Source of the DNA: Alphaproteobacteria bacterium
GTDB taxonomy: Bacteria; Pseudomonadota; Alphaproteobacteria; Bin95
Assembly: GCA_020638555.1 (NCBI GenBank)
Contig: JACKII010000003.1
Location: 62,001-126,000 of the forward strand
Direction: 5' to 3'
Length of the DNA stretch: 64,000 nt
Below, in pieces: positions 8,154 to 16,788 of the stretch. The position numbers and the translations under genes were made by a program. Each line of letters starts with the position of its first letter. Position 1 is the first letter of the stretch. The notes below the pieces were generated by a model. The model was given only the letters and a program-made list of their open reading frames with translations, ran no database searches and had not been told where the DNA came from.

Positions 8154-9365
8154 TTATGCCGCGAATCGGCGCAAGGCCAACACCGCATTCAACCCGCCGA
8201 AGGCGAAGCTGTTGGAAAGCGCCGCCCGCACCGGGGCTTCCCGCGCCACATTCGGGATGTAATCCAGGTCGCAGGCCGGGTCGGCTTCCGTGAAGGAAAT
8301 CGTCGGCGGCAAGATGCCGTCGAACGTGCCCAGCGTGGCGATCAGTTCCAGCGCACCGGCCGCGCCCAGCGCATGGCCGTGCATCGACTTGGTCGACGAA
8401 ATGCCAATGGCCCGCGCCCGCTCGCCCAAGGCCATTTTCAGCGCCTCGGTCTCGGTCGGGTCGTTGGCCGGCGTGCCGGTGCCGTGGGCGTTGACGTAAT
8501 CGATATCGTCCGGGTTCAGGCCCGCGTCGCGCAACGCGCCGCGGATCGCCCGCGCCGCGCCGTCGGCCGACGGCTGCACCAGGTCGCCCGCATCGGACGA
8601 GGTGCCGAAGCCCGCGATCTCGCCATAGATTTTGGCGCCACGCGCGCGGGCGTCTTCCAGGCGCTCCAGCACGACGATGCCGGCGCCCTCGCCCAGCACC
8701 ATGCCCTTGCGGTCCTTGCTGAACGGCCGGCAGACATCGGGCGCCATCACCCGCAGCGCCTCCCACCCTTTGAGCGTGCCGAAGGTGATGCAGCTTTCGC
8801 AGCCGCCGGTTACCGCCGCCCGCATATGGCCGGAGCGCACTTTCAGATACGCCTCGCCAATCGCATGGTTCGAGGACGAGCAGGCCGACGCGATGCTGTA
8901 GGCCGGCCCGCGAATCCCGTGGGCCATGGTGATCTGGCTGGCGGCAGCGTTCGCCATCAGCTTCGGAATGACGAACGGATGCAGGCGCTGCGCGCCCTCG
9001 GCATACAGGCGATAAAAATTGTCGTCGACCGTGTTCATGCCGCCGACGCCGGTGCCCAGGATCACCGCGGTCAGCTCCGCCAGTTCGCCGTCGAAGGTCA
9101 GGCCGGAATCGGCAATGGCCTCCGCGCCGGCAACCAAGCCCAGCACGGCGACGCGGTCGACCATGCCCAGGGTCTTGCGATCCAGATGGTCGGCCGGATC
9201 GAAATTCTTGAGCTCGGCCGCGACCTTGGATTGCAGGCGATCGGGATCGACCTGGGTCACCGTCGCCAGCCCGCTGACACCCTCCCGCGTCGCCTGAATG
9301 TGCGCAGGCGCCGTCAGGCCCAGTGCGGAGACGCAACCGACCCCGGTAATCACAACACGATGCAT
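8154..9365 (-). CDS. fabF: beta-ketoacyl-ACP synthase II-type enzyme
   Basis: Condensing enzyme that extends an acyl chain on ACP. The 403 residues contain the active-site Cys in SIASACSSSNHAIG, and the two catalytic histidines in NAHGTGTPANDPTE and SMHGHALGAAGALE. The C-terminal NSFAFGGLNAVL is also typical of the family. Its start lies 9 nt after the stop of a dedicated ACP gene, which itself follows lpxD. This placement suggests a role in making a special acyl chain, perhaps for lipid A, rather than housekeeping FabF, which usually sits beside fabG/acpP. That distinction is an inference from context; a NodE-like role is possible. Confidence 0.88.
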   Translation of the reverse strand: MHRVVITGVGCVSALGLTAPAHIQATREGVSGLATVTQVDPDRLQSKVAAELKNFDPADHLDRKTLGMVDRVAVLGLVAGAEAIADSGLTFDGELAELTAVILGTGVGGMNTVDDNFYRLYAEGAQRLHPFVIPKLMANAAASQITMAHGIRGPAYSIASACSSSNHAIGEAYLKVRSGHMRAAVTGGCESCITFGTLKGWEALRVMAPDVCRPFSKDRKGMVLGEGAGIVVLERLEDARARGAKIYGEIAGFGTSSDAGDLVQPSADGAARAIRGALRDAGLNPDDIDYVNAHGTGTPANDPTETEALKMALGERARAIGISSTKSMHGHALGAAGALELIATLGTFDGILPPTISFTEADPACDLDYIPNVAREAPVRAALSNSFAFGGLNAVLALRRFAA

Positions 9366-9374
9366 GGCTTTGCC

Positions 9375-9623
9375 TTAGGCCGACTTGTCAGCGATCAGCT
9401 TTTCAACCGCATCCAGCAATTGACCGACGCTCTCGGTGTCGGCGCCGATTTCCTCGTCTGCCAGATACACGTCGAACTCTTCCTCGATCTGGAACATCAC
9501 CTGGACCAAATCCACCGAGGAGATGCCAAGGTCATCCAGCGTGGCCTCCGGCACAATCTTGGCCGCATCGACCTCGCACTCCGTGGCAATGATCTGGATG
9601 ATCTTGTCGCGTACTTCCGCCAT
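9375..9623 (-). CDS. acyl carrier protein
   Basis: An 82-residue acidic four-helix ACP. The phosphopantetheine attachment serine lies in DDLGISSVDLVQ; the usual DSL is replaced by SSV, with the second serine in the carrier position. Helix II runs on as MFQIEEEFDVYLADEEIG. It is not AcpXL (shorter, and lacking that family's C-terminal insert). It is sandwiched between lpxD and the fabF-like gene on one strand, so it probably serves that pair and is not the main AcpP. The ATG at 9623 begins the typical VRDKIIQIIATE helix. Confidence 0.9.
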   Translation of the reverse strand: MAEVRDKIIQIIATECEVDAAKIVPEATLDDLGISSVDLVQVMFQIEEEFDVYLADEEIGADTESVGQLLDAVEKLIADKSA

Positions 9624-9706
9624 TCCGTTGCCTCATATGACTGCACCGGCCGCCTGCCGATGCCGATTGGATTGCCTATAGCAAGATTTCCCAAAGCGGC
9701 GATAGG

Positions 9707-10816
9707 CTATTCTGCGCGGCCTTGTAGCAATGCCGCAACCTGTCGCTTCAGCGTAGCCATGTCGCGCAGCAACCGTGGCAGGCGGGCCAAATCCGCCTGT
9801 TGCCGCAGCGCGTCCGACTTCGGCACGGCCGGATACCCCATCACCACCTGGCCGGGCTCGACGTTTTTCCACAGGCCGCTGCCGCCGCCGACCACCGCAT
9901 CGTCGCCGATCACCAGATGATCCGCAACGCCGACCTGACCCGCCAGCACCACCCGGTTGCCGACCCGGACACTGCCGGCAATCCCTACCTGCCCCGAAAA
10001 CAGACAGTCTTCGCCGATCCGCACATTGTGACCGATCTGGACGTGGTTATCCAGCTTGGTGCCGCGCCCGATCACCGTGGCGCCGATATTGGAGCGATCC
10101 ACAGCGGCGCACGCCCCGATCTCCACGTCGTCGCCAATCTGCACCGTGCCGATGGAGGCGATGCGGCGCAACCCTTTGATCTGGGCCTGTTCGGCCACCC
10201 GGTCGCCGCTGGACTTCGCCGCCTCGAAGCTGGCCTGTTGCGGCGTGACATAGGAAAAGCCGTCGCTGCCGATGCTGGCATTGTGGTGGATGATCACCCG
10301 GTCGCCGATTTCCACCCGCTCGCCGATTCGCACGCCCGGATAGATCAGGCCGTCCGCTCCGATCCTGGCGTCCGCGCCCACCGTCGCCTGCGGCAGCACG
10401 GCGGTGCCGGCCCCGATTCGCGCGTTCGGGCCGACATAGGCCAGCGCACCGATGGAAACGCCGTCGCCCAGTTCCACGCCCGCCTCGACGACCGCGCTGG
10501 GGTGGACCCCCGGCGGGCTGTAGGGCCGGCGCTCGAACAGGTCGAGCAACAGGCCCAGCGCGAAGCGCGGCCGCGGCACCGTGATCCAGGCGTCGAGCGA
10601 ACCGGGCGGCGCCTCCAACCCCTCGGCCAGCACCGCCTGGCGCACCGGGCTTTCGCCCAGGCGCGCGGCCAGTTCCGGCGCCATGACGAAAATCAGATCG
10701 TCGGGGCGCGAGGCCTCCAGCGGGTGCATCAGGCGCTGCACAGAGAGGCCGGCATCGCCCTCGACCGCGGCGTCGAGGGCGGCCGCGATCTCGGCCAGGG
10801 TGTAGGGGGCGGGCAT
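9707..10816 (-). CDS. lpxD: UDP-3-O-acylglucosamine N-acyltransferase
   Basis: Third step of lipid A synthesis: adds a 3-hydroxyacyl chain from ACP to UDP-3-O-acyl-glucosamine. In 369 residues the N-terminal uridine-binding domain (1-110) is followed by a left-handed beta-helix of hexapeptide repeats (roughly 110-320; for example VGPNARIGAGTAVLPQATVGADARIGADG). The catalytic-His region reads IIHHNASIGSDGFSY and the next coil KLDNHVQIGHNVRIG. A short C-terminal helix follows (ALRQQADLARLPRLLRDMATLKRQVAAL). Usual length is 340-360. The neighbours are not the common bamA-skp-lpxD-fabZ-lpxA set, so this may be a second, specialised LpxD working with the adjacent ACP and FabF. Confidence 0.9.
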   Translation of the reverse strand: MPAPYTLAEIAAALDAAVEGDAGLSVQRLMHPLEASRPDDLIFVMAPELAARLGESPVRQAVLAEGLEAPPGSLDAWITVPRPRFALGLLLDLFERRPYSPPGVHPSAVVEAGVELGDGVSIGALAYVGPNARIGAGTAVLPQATVGADARIGADGLIYPGVRIGERVEIGDRVIIHHNASIGSDGFSYVTPQQASFEAAKSSGDRVAEQAQIKGLRRIASIGTVQIGDDVEIGACAAVDRSNIGATVIGRGTKLDNHVQIGHNVRIGEDCLFSGQVGIAGSVRVGNRVVLAGQVGVADHLVIGDDAVVGGGSGLWKNVEPGQVVMGYPAVPKSDALRQQADLARLPRLLRDMATLKRQVAALLQGRAE

Positions 10817-10837
10817 GGCGCTCTTTCAGGATCGGGC

Positions 10838-13459
10838 TCAGTCGGCGAGCGACTTGCTTACCACCTCAACCAAGTCGCGCGCCAGATCGGGGGTTGCTGC
10901 AATGTCGCGCAGCGCGGCCTGCATCTTCGCCTGCCGCCCCGGGTCGAACCGGCGCCACCGGCCGAGCGGCCCGACCAGCCGGGCGGCAATCTGCGGATTG
11001 AGCGCGTTCAACGCCGTGATCTGCTCGGCCAGGAAGGCATAGCCGCTGCCGTCGGCGGCATGGAAGCCGGTCGGGTTGGCCATGGCGAAGGCGCCGACCA
11101 GCGCCCGCACCTTGTTCGGGTTGGTGAGGCTGAAGCGCGGGTGCCGCATCATCTGGCGCACATGCGCCGCCGCATCCGGCAAGGGCGCACTCGCCTGGAG
11201 CGAGAACCATTTGTCCATCACCAGCGCGTCGCCGTCGAAGCGCTCGGCAAACGCGGCCAGGGCCCGGTCGCGCGCCGCGCCCGGCATCTGGTTCAACAGG
11301 CTGAGCGCCGCCAGCCGGTCGGTCATGTTGTCGGCGGCGTCGAACTGCGCCTCCGCGGGAGCGCTGCCCTCCGGCCCGGCGGTGCGATAGGCCAGCGCCA
11401 CATTCTGCAACGCCCGCCGCCCGGCGCTGTCCGCATCCGGGTTGTAGGGCGCGTTGGCGCGATAGCCCTCGTAGAGCCGGCGGAAGGCGTCGGCGTGGCG
11501 GTGCGCCAGATCGGCCCGCAGCGCCTCACGCGCGGCGTGGGTGGCGTCCGGATGGATCACCGCCTGCTGTTCGGCCAGATAGTCCTCGCTCGGCAGGGTC
11601 AGCAGGGCGGCGCGGAAGGCGGGCGAGAGGTCGTCCGCCGTCAGATTGCGCGCGAAGGCGTCCAGCAGCGCGTCCGGCCATGCCGCCTCCGCATCGGCGA
11701 TGCGCGCCAGCAGGGCCTCGGTCGCCAACTGCTGCATCGCCTCCCAGCGATTGAACGGGTCCGGGTCGCCGGCGGCCAGGAAGGCCCGCTGCTCGGGCTG
11801 GATTTCCTGCCGCAGGATAATGGGCGCGGAGAAGCCGCGGTTCAGCGAGACGACCGGTTCCACCGGCACCTGCTCGAAGGTGAAGGCCTGCTCGGCTTCG
11901 GTGAGGGTGATGACCGGCCGCTCCAGCGCCTCGCCATGCAGCACCAGCGGCAGGTCGGCCCCATCCGGCCCCACCAGACCCAGCGCCAGCGGAATCGGCA
12001 GCGGCCGCTTCTGCGGCTGACCGGGGGTGGGCGGCGTCTGCTGGTGCAGCGTCAGGGTGTAGGTCTCGCCCATGGCGTCATAGACGCCGTGCGCCGTCAC
12101 CCGGGGCGTTCCCGCCTGGCTGTACCAGATCGCGAACGGCTCCAGGTCCAGCCCGTTGGCGTCGGCCATGGCGCGGCGGAAGTCGTCGCAGGTGACCGCC
12201 TGGTTGTCGTGGCGCCGGATATAGAGGTCCATGCCCTTGCGGAAGCCCTCCGCCCCCAGCTGGCTGTGGAGCAGCCGCACCACTTCCGCACCTTTTTCGT
12301 AAATGGTGGGCGTGTAGAAGTTGTTGATCTCCATATAGGAGTCCGGCCGGATCGGGTGGGCGGTCGGCCCCGAATCCTCCGGGAACTGCCGCGCGCGCAG
12401 GGTGCGCACGTCGTCGATCCGTTGCACGGCCGCGTCGCGCATGTCGGCGGAGAACTGCTGGTCGCGGAAGACCGTCAGCCCTTCCTTCAGCGAGAGCTGG
12501 AACCAGTCGCGGCAGGTGACGCGGTCGCCGGTCCAGTTGTGGAAATACTCATGCGCCACCACCCGCTCGATGCCGGCATAGTCGGTGTCGGTGGCGCTGT
12601 CCGGGTCGGCCAGGATGTACTTGGAATTGAAGACGTTGAGGCTCTTGTTCTCCATCGCGCCCATGTTGAAATCGCTGACGGCGACGATGTTGAACCGGTC
12701 CAGGTCGTATTCGAGGCCGAACACCTCCTCGTCCCAGGTCATGGAGCGTTTCAGCGCGTCCATGGCATAGGTCGCCCGGGCGGACTCGCCGGGTTCGGTA
12801 TAGATATAAAGTGCCACGTCGCGGCCCGACGCGGTGCGGAACCGGTCCTCCAGCGCCTCCAACTGCCCTGCGACCAGGGCGAAGAGATAGGAGGGCTTCG
12901 GGTGCGGGTCTTCCCAAACCGCGAAATGGCGCCCCCCGTCCAACGCGCCTTCCGCCGCCAGATTGCCGTTGGAAAGCAGCACCGGGCAGGCCTCGCGGTC
13001 GGCGCGCACGGTGACCCGGAAAGTGGTCATCACGTCCGGCCGGTCGGGGAAAAAGGTGATGCGGCGGAAGCCTTCCGCCTCGCACTGGGTGCAGAACGCG
13101 CTGCCGGAACGGTACAGCCCTTCCAGCCGGGTGTTGCCCGCCGGGTCGATGCGCACGCGGCTGGTGAGCGTGAAGGCGTCCGGCACATCCCGGATGGTCA
13201 TTCCCTCCGCATCGACCGTGTAGCGATCCTCGTCGAGAACGGCCCCGTCCAGCGACAGATGCAGCAATTCCAGCGCCTCACCGTCCAGATAGAGCGGCGC
13301 CGCGGCGTCGCCATGGGCGGGATTCCGCCGCAGTTGCAGCACCGCTTCCACCACCGTCGCATGGTCGTCCAGGTCGAAGGTCAGCGCCACATGCCCGACC
13401 AGGAAGGCGGGCGGGCGGTAGTCGGCCAAGCGGATCGTTTGCGGGTCGTCGGTTCGCAT
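10838..13459 (-). CDS. pepN: aminopeptidase N (M1 family)
   Basis: Zinc aminopeptidase of 873 residues (E. coli PepN is 870). The exopeptidase motif is GAMEN (in NMGAMENKSLNVF) and the zinc site is HEYFHNWTGDRVTCRDWFQLSLKEG, i.e. HExxH plus a Glu 18 residues later. The C-terminal half is the all-helical PepN cap. The ATG at 13459 has GAAAGG at good spacing; the longer start at 13492 lacks a ribosome site. The stop is 22 nt from the start of lpxD on the same strand, so read-through into the lipid A genes is plausible. Confidence 0.96.
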   Translation of the reverse strand: MRTDDPQTIRLADYRPPAFLVGHVALTFDLDDHATVVEAVLQLRRNPAHGDAAAPLYLDGEALELLHLSLDGAVLDEDRYTVDAEGMTIRDVPDAFTLTSRVRIDPAGNTRLEGLYRSGSAFCTQCEAEGFRRITFFPDRPDVMTTFRVTVRADREACPVLLSNGNLAAEGALDGGRHFAVWEDPHPKPSYLFALVAGQLEALEDRFRTASGRDVALYIYTEPGESARATYAMDALKRSMTWDEEVFGLEYDLDRFNIVAVSDFNMGAMENKSLNVFNSKYILADPDSATDTDYAGIERVVAHEYFHNWTGDRVTCRDWFQLSLKEGLTVFRDQQFSADMRDAAVQRIDDVRTLRARQFPEDSGPTAHPIRPDSYMEINNFYTPTIYEKGAEVVRLLHSQLGAEGFRKGMDLYIRRHDNQAVTCDDFRRAMADANGLDLEPFAIWYSQAGTPRVTAHGVYDAMGETYTLTLHQQTPPTPGQPQKRPLPIPLALGLVGPDGADLPLVLHGEALERPVITLTEAEQAFTFEQVPVEPVVSLNRGFSAPIILRQEIQPEQRAFLAAGDPDPFNRWEAMQQLATEALLARIADAEAAWPDALLDAFARNLTADDLSPAFRAALLTLPSEDYLAEQQAVIHPDATHAAREALRADLAHRHADAFRRLYEGYRANAPYNPDADSAGRRALQNVALAYRTAGPEGSAPAEAQFDAADNMTDRLAALSLLNQMPGAARDRALAAFAERFDGDALVMDKWFSLQASAPLPDAAAHVRQMMRHPRFSLTNPNKVRALVGAFAMANPTGFHAADGSGYAFLAEQITALNALNPQIAARLVGPLGRWRRFDPGRQAKMQAALRDIAATPDLARDLVEVVSKSLAD

Positions 13460-13750
13460 GACGCGCCTTTCATTGACGGCTCGGAGCGCCATCGGCAGCG
13501 CTCCGCATCGGTCCCTTCATTGCATATGGGAAGAGTGGCGGATGCGCCAACGGTTGGGAAGGGCCCGCCGGCCTGCGGCGGCGGCAAAACGGCGACGGCG
13601 GCCATCCCCATCGACCGCGCAATGGTTCACCGGGGCGCGGTTCCGCCCGATTGGCGCACAAACCCGCTGCCGAACCGCCTGCCGGCCGAACCGCGTCCGG
13701 CGCGCCGCCCGCCCGTGGATCGGGGGCCGGCGCGCCGACGCAGCGGGCGG

Positions 13751-14485
13751 TTAGGATTTGAAAACCAGTTGCACCCTGTCGGCGGGAAACCGGGTGTAAC
13801 TGATCATCAGCGGCACGCCGATCGAATCCACCTCCAACGCCTCGACCAGCAGGACCGGACGGGTTTTGGACGTTTGCAGCAAACGGGTTTCGTGCGGCGA
13901 CGGCAGGCGGGCGGTCACCTTGGTATCGGTGCGGGAATAGTTCGCCAGACCGGCATCGACCATCGCATCGACAATCGATCCGTTTTCCGCGACCACCTGC
14001 GCCACTCGCGGAAAGCGGGCCTTTTCGTACACATGGGTCACCATCGACACCGGAAAACCGTCGGCCGTGCGCAACACTTCCAGCACGTTGACCACCGTGC
14101 CGGCCGTGATTTCCAACGGCCCGGCAAAACGGCAACTCGCCCGTTCCTCGCTGATGCTCAGCAGCCGGCCGCCCGGCTTCTGGTTCCGCTCGCGCACGAC
14201 GGTTTCGAACCGGGTCTTGCGGTTGATCGGATAGTCGACCGTGCCCTCCTGCACGAATGTGCCACGGCCCTGTTCGGCCCGAATCGACCCCGTTTCGGCC
14301 AAAAAGGCCAGCGCGCGGCGCACGGTGTGCCGATTAACCTGAAATCGCTGAGTCAGTTCCCATTCCGTTGGAAGTTTGTCACCGGGGCGTAACACTTGCC
14401 CGCGTATATCTTGCTCAATCTGCCGGGCGATCTGCTGCCACAGCGGGCTTCCTTCACCACGAACCAACACGACAGAGGCTCCCAT
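13751..14485 (-). CDS. phnF: PhnF-type GntR/HutC-family repressor of the C-P lyase operon
   Basis: A 244-residue regulator. The N-terminal winged helix is QQIARQIEQDIRGQVLRPG, then LPTEWELTQRFQVNRHTVRRAL with recognition helix VNRHTVRRAL (residues 12-80). A UTRA effector domain follows (about 95-240, ending LMISYTRFPADRVQLVF). Members of this family repress phosphonate or related operons and release on ligand. It is divergent from phnGHIJKLM, with 153 nt between the starts. The HutC-type target is GTnTAnAC; one exact match lies 60 bp inside phnG (separate entry). Confidence 0.93.
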   Translation of the reverse strand: MGASVVLVRGEGSPLWQQIARQIEQDIRGQVLRPGDKLPTEWELTQRFQVNRHTVRRALAFLAETGSIRAEQGRGTFVQEGTVDYPINRKTRFETVVRERNQKPGGRLLSISEERASCRFAGPLEITAGTVVNVLEVLRTADGFPVSMVTHVYEKARFPRVAQVVAENGSIVDAMVDAGLANYSRTDTKVTARLPSPHETRLLQTSKTRPVLLVEALEVDSIGVPLMISYTRFPADRVQLVFKS

Positions 14486-14638
14486 TTCGTTGTTCTTTCT
14501 ATTTTTCTGGCTCTACCATCGGTCAGCGGCTTCACGATCGGACGATGACGCGATGCTAACGACACGGCATCCTAGTAGGAAGATGCGCCCATCCTTATAG
14601 CGCCCCTGAAAATCCGAGCAAGCGTCAAGAGACGAGCT
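14486..14638. promoter_or_regulatory. divergent phnF / phnG intergenic region
   Basis: A 153-nt gap between oppositely oriented starts, more AT-rich than its surroundings. It should hold both promoters. A CCTTATAGCG stretch at about 14593-14602 could be part of a -10 toward phnG. No phosphate (PHO) box could be recognised with confidence and no GTnTAnAC site occurs inside the gap. Confidence 0.5.
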
Positions 14639-15088
14639 ATGGACACCAAACAAAAATTCGCACGCAACCAATGGCTATATTTGTTCGGATCGACAAATGT
14701 ATATACATTGAATTCGCTATGGACAAAATGGGGGTCGGAAACCGACCATAAATGGTTGCGCAGGCCCGAGACCGGAGCGGTCATGGTTCAAGGGAAAATG
14801 GGCGGTTCCGGAGCCCGCTTTAACCTGGGCGAGATGACCGTTACCCGGGCGACCGTACAACTTCCGGGTGGCTGGACAGGGTTCGGCTATTGCGCCGGTC
14901 GCGACCCGCGCAAAGCCGAGCTGATCGCCCTGCTGGATGCGACCTTGCAGCGCGACCCGAGCCTGGCGGAGCGGGTCCTTCCCCCGCTTGCCGCCGCATT
15001 GGAGCAGGCGCGAACGACCCAGGGACGCAAGGCCGCGGCCACCAAGGTCGACTTCTTCACCCTGGTCCGCGGAGAGGATCCCCGATGA
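14639..15088 (+). CDS. phnG: phosphonate C-P lyase system protein PhnG
   Basis: With PhnH, PhnI and PhnL, it displaces adenine from ATP with a phosphonate to form ribose-1-phosphonate-5-triphosphate. The 149 residues contain the family blocks RPETGAVMVQGKMGGSG, FNLGEMTVTRATVQL and the C-terminal KVDFFTLVRG. The N-terminal 30 residues align in position with E. coli PhnG but are encoded by unusually AT-rich DNA. The Shine-Dalgarno is weak (GAGACGAG). The stop overlaps the phnH start (ATGA). PhnG is the first gene of the operon. Confidence 0.95.
   Translation: MDTKQKFARNQWLYLFGSTNVYTLNSLWTKWGSETDHKWLRRPETGAVMVQGKMGGSGARFNLGEMTVTRATVQLPGGWTGFGYCAGRDPRKAELIALLDATLQRDPSLAERVLPPLAAALEQARTTQGRKAAATKVDFFTLVRGEDPR
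14696..14709. promoter_or_regulatory. candidate PhnF operator inside phnG
   Basis: A perfect 14-bp palindrome, AATGTATATACATT, whose core GTATATAC matches the HutC-subfamily GntR consensus GTnTAnAC exactly. It lies 57-70 nt downstream of the phnG ATG, within codons for NVYTL, so it would block elongation or overlap a downstream promoter. The assignment to PhnF is inference from consensus and position. Confidence 0.5.
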
Positions 15089-15690
15089 CCGTCACCGCCG
15101 CCCCCGCGGCCGCGCTGCTGCCCGGATTTCGCGATCCGGTCCACGATTCGCAGCGTTGCTTCCGCGCCTTGCTCGATGCCATGGCCAGGCCGGGGACGCT
15201 GGTCTCCCTGCCGGCGCCGCAGGCTCTTCCCGACGGCTGGACACCGGCGCTGACCGCACTGGCCTTGACCCTGTTCGACCAGGAAACGACGGTCTGGCTC
15301 GATTCCGCGGCCGCCAGCGCAGCGGCGCACCTGCGCTTTCACTGCGGCTGCCCCCTGGCGGAGCGCCCGGAGCGCGCAACCTTTGCCGTGATCGCCGCGC
15401 CCGCCTCCATGCCGCCCCTGCACGCCTTCCCAATCGGCGACCCGCAATACCCCGACCGCTCCGCCACGCTGATCCTGGCCCTGCCCTCCCTGGCCGACGG
15501 GCCGGCGCTACGGTTGACCGGCCCCGGCATCAAGGGCGAGGCCATGGCCGCGCCGCAGGGACTGCCGCCGAAATTTGTCCACCAATGGGCAGACAACCAT
15601 GCCCTTTATCCTAGCGGCATCGACGTGATCCTGACCGCCGGCGACCGGGCGATGGGTCTGCCGCGCGGCGTCGCGATCGAGGAGGCCTGA
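15085..15690 (+). CDS. phnH: phosphonate C-P lyase system protein PhnH
   Basis: Subunit of the PhnGHIJ core complex. The 201 residues include the family's N-terminal GFRDPVHDSQRCFRALLDAMARPG, the LALTLFDQETTVWLD block and the LTGPGIKGE segment, ending in PRGVAIEEA. Start and phnG stop overlap as ATGA. Length is as expected (E. coli 194). Confidence 0.95.
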   Translation: MTVTAAPAAALLPGFRDPVHDSQRCFRALLDAMARPGTLVSLPAPQALPDGWTPALTALALTLFDQETTVWLDSAAASAAAHLRFHCGCPLAERPERATFAVIAAPASMPPLHAFPIGDPQYPDRSATLILALPSLADGPALRLTGPGIKGEAMAAPQGLPPKFVHQWADNHALYPSGIDVILTAGDRAMGLPRGVAIEEA

Positions 15691-15693
15691 TCC

Positions 15694-16788
15694 GTGTATG
15701 TGGCCGTGAAGGGTGGCGAACGCGCCATCGAGAACTCGCACGAACTGCTGGCCGAGACCCGCCGCGGCGACCCGGCCGTGCCCGAACTCTCGGTCCGGCA
15801 AATTCAGGAGCAGATGGGTCTGGCCGTCGCCCGCGTCATGACCGAGGGCTCGCTGTACGATCCGGAGCTGGCCGCGCTGGCGATCAAACAGGCCCAGGGC
15901 GATCTGGTCGAAGCGGTGTTTTTGTTGCGGGCCTATCGTACCACATTGCCGCGCTTCGGATCGTCGCAGCCGATCGACACCGCTACCATGCTGGTCCGCC
16001 GCCGGGTCTCGGCCACATTCAAGGATTTGCCGGGCGGCCAGGTGCTGGGGCCGACCTACGATTACACCCACCGCCTGCTGGATTTCTCGCTGCTGGACGA
16101 AGACCGGCCGGCGCCAGAAGCCCCCGTCGCCGAGGAAGCGCTGGACGTGCACATGCCCCGCGTCGCCGACCTGCTGGGCGCCCAGGGCCTGATAGAGCCC
16201 GCCGCCGCAGAAGACGGGAACGCGGAGCCGTTCGATCTGACCCGTGAGCCGATGCGCTTTCCGGCGGGCCGCGACCAGCGCCTGCAAAACCTGTTCCGCG
16301 GCGACGAGGGCTTCGTGCTGGCGCTCGGCTATTCCACCCAGCGCGGCTTTGGCGGCGTCCACCCGTTCGCCGGCGAAATCCGCCTGGGCGAGGTGGAGGT
16401 GGAATTCGTGCCGGAGGAACTGGGCTTCCCGGTCTCGCTCGGCACGATCACCGTCACCGAGTGCGAGATGGTCACCCAGTTCGAGGGCGCGAAGGACGTG
16501 CCGCCGCAATTCACCCGCGGCTATGGCATCAGCTTCGGCCATTCCGAGCGCAAGGCCATGGCCATGGCGCTGGTCGATCGCGCCATGCGCTGCGAGGAAT
16601 TCGGCGAGGAGGCGAAACACCCGGCTCAGGACCAGGAATTCGTCCTCTCCCATTCCGACAATGTCGAGGCATCGGGCTTCGTCCAGCACCTGAAGCTGCC
16701 GCACTATGTGGACTTCCAGTCGGAACTGGAATTGCTGCGTCGCCTGCGCCGCGAGATGACCGAAGAGCGGCAGGAGGCCGCCGAATGA
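15694..16788 (+). CDS. phnI: phosphonate C-P lyase system protein PhnI
   Basis: Nucleosidase component that, with PhnGHL, builds the ribosyl-phosphonate intermediate. The protein is 364 residues and starts at a GTG with GAGGAGG just upstream. The N-terminus MYVAVKGGERAIENSHELL is the PhnI hallmark. Later blocks are PTYDYTHRLLDFSLLDED, YSTQRGFGGVHPFAGEIR and GYGISFGHSERKAMAMALVD. The stop overlaps the phnJ start (ATGA). Confidence 0.96.
   Translation: MYVAVKGGERAIENSHELLAETRRGDPAVPELSVRQIQEQMGLAVARVMTEGSLYDPELAALAIKQAQGDLVEAVFLLRAYRTTLPRFGSSQPIDTATMLVRRRVSATFKDLPGGQVLGPTYDYTHRLLDFSLLDEDRPAPEAPVAEEALDVHMPRVADLLGAQGLIEPAAAEDGNAEPFDLTREPMRFPAGRDQRLQNLFRGDEGFVLALGYSTQRGFGGVHPFAGEIRLGEVEVEFVPEELGFPVSLGTITVTECEMVTQFEGAKDVPPQFTRGYGISFGHSERKAMAMALVDRAMRCEEFGEEAKHPAQDQEFVLSHSDNVEASGFVQHLKLPHYVDFQSELELLRRLRREMTEERQEAAE

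Noticed and set aside
9800..14392. 1530-codon plus-strand frame
   Set aside because: Antisense to lpxD, pepN and phnF, all with clear motifs. The product is His/Arg/Gln-rich with no recognisable domain.
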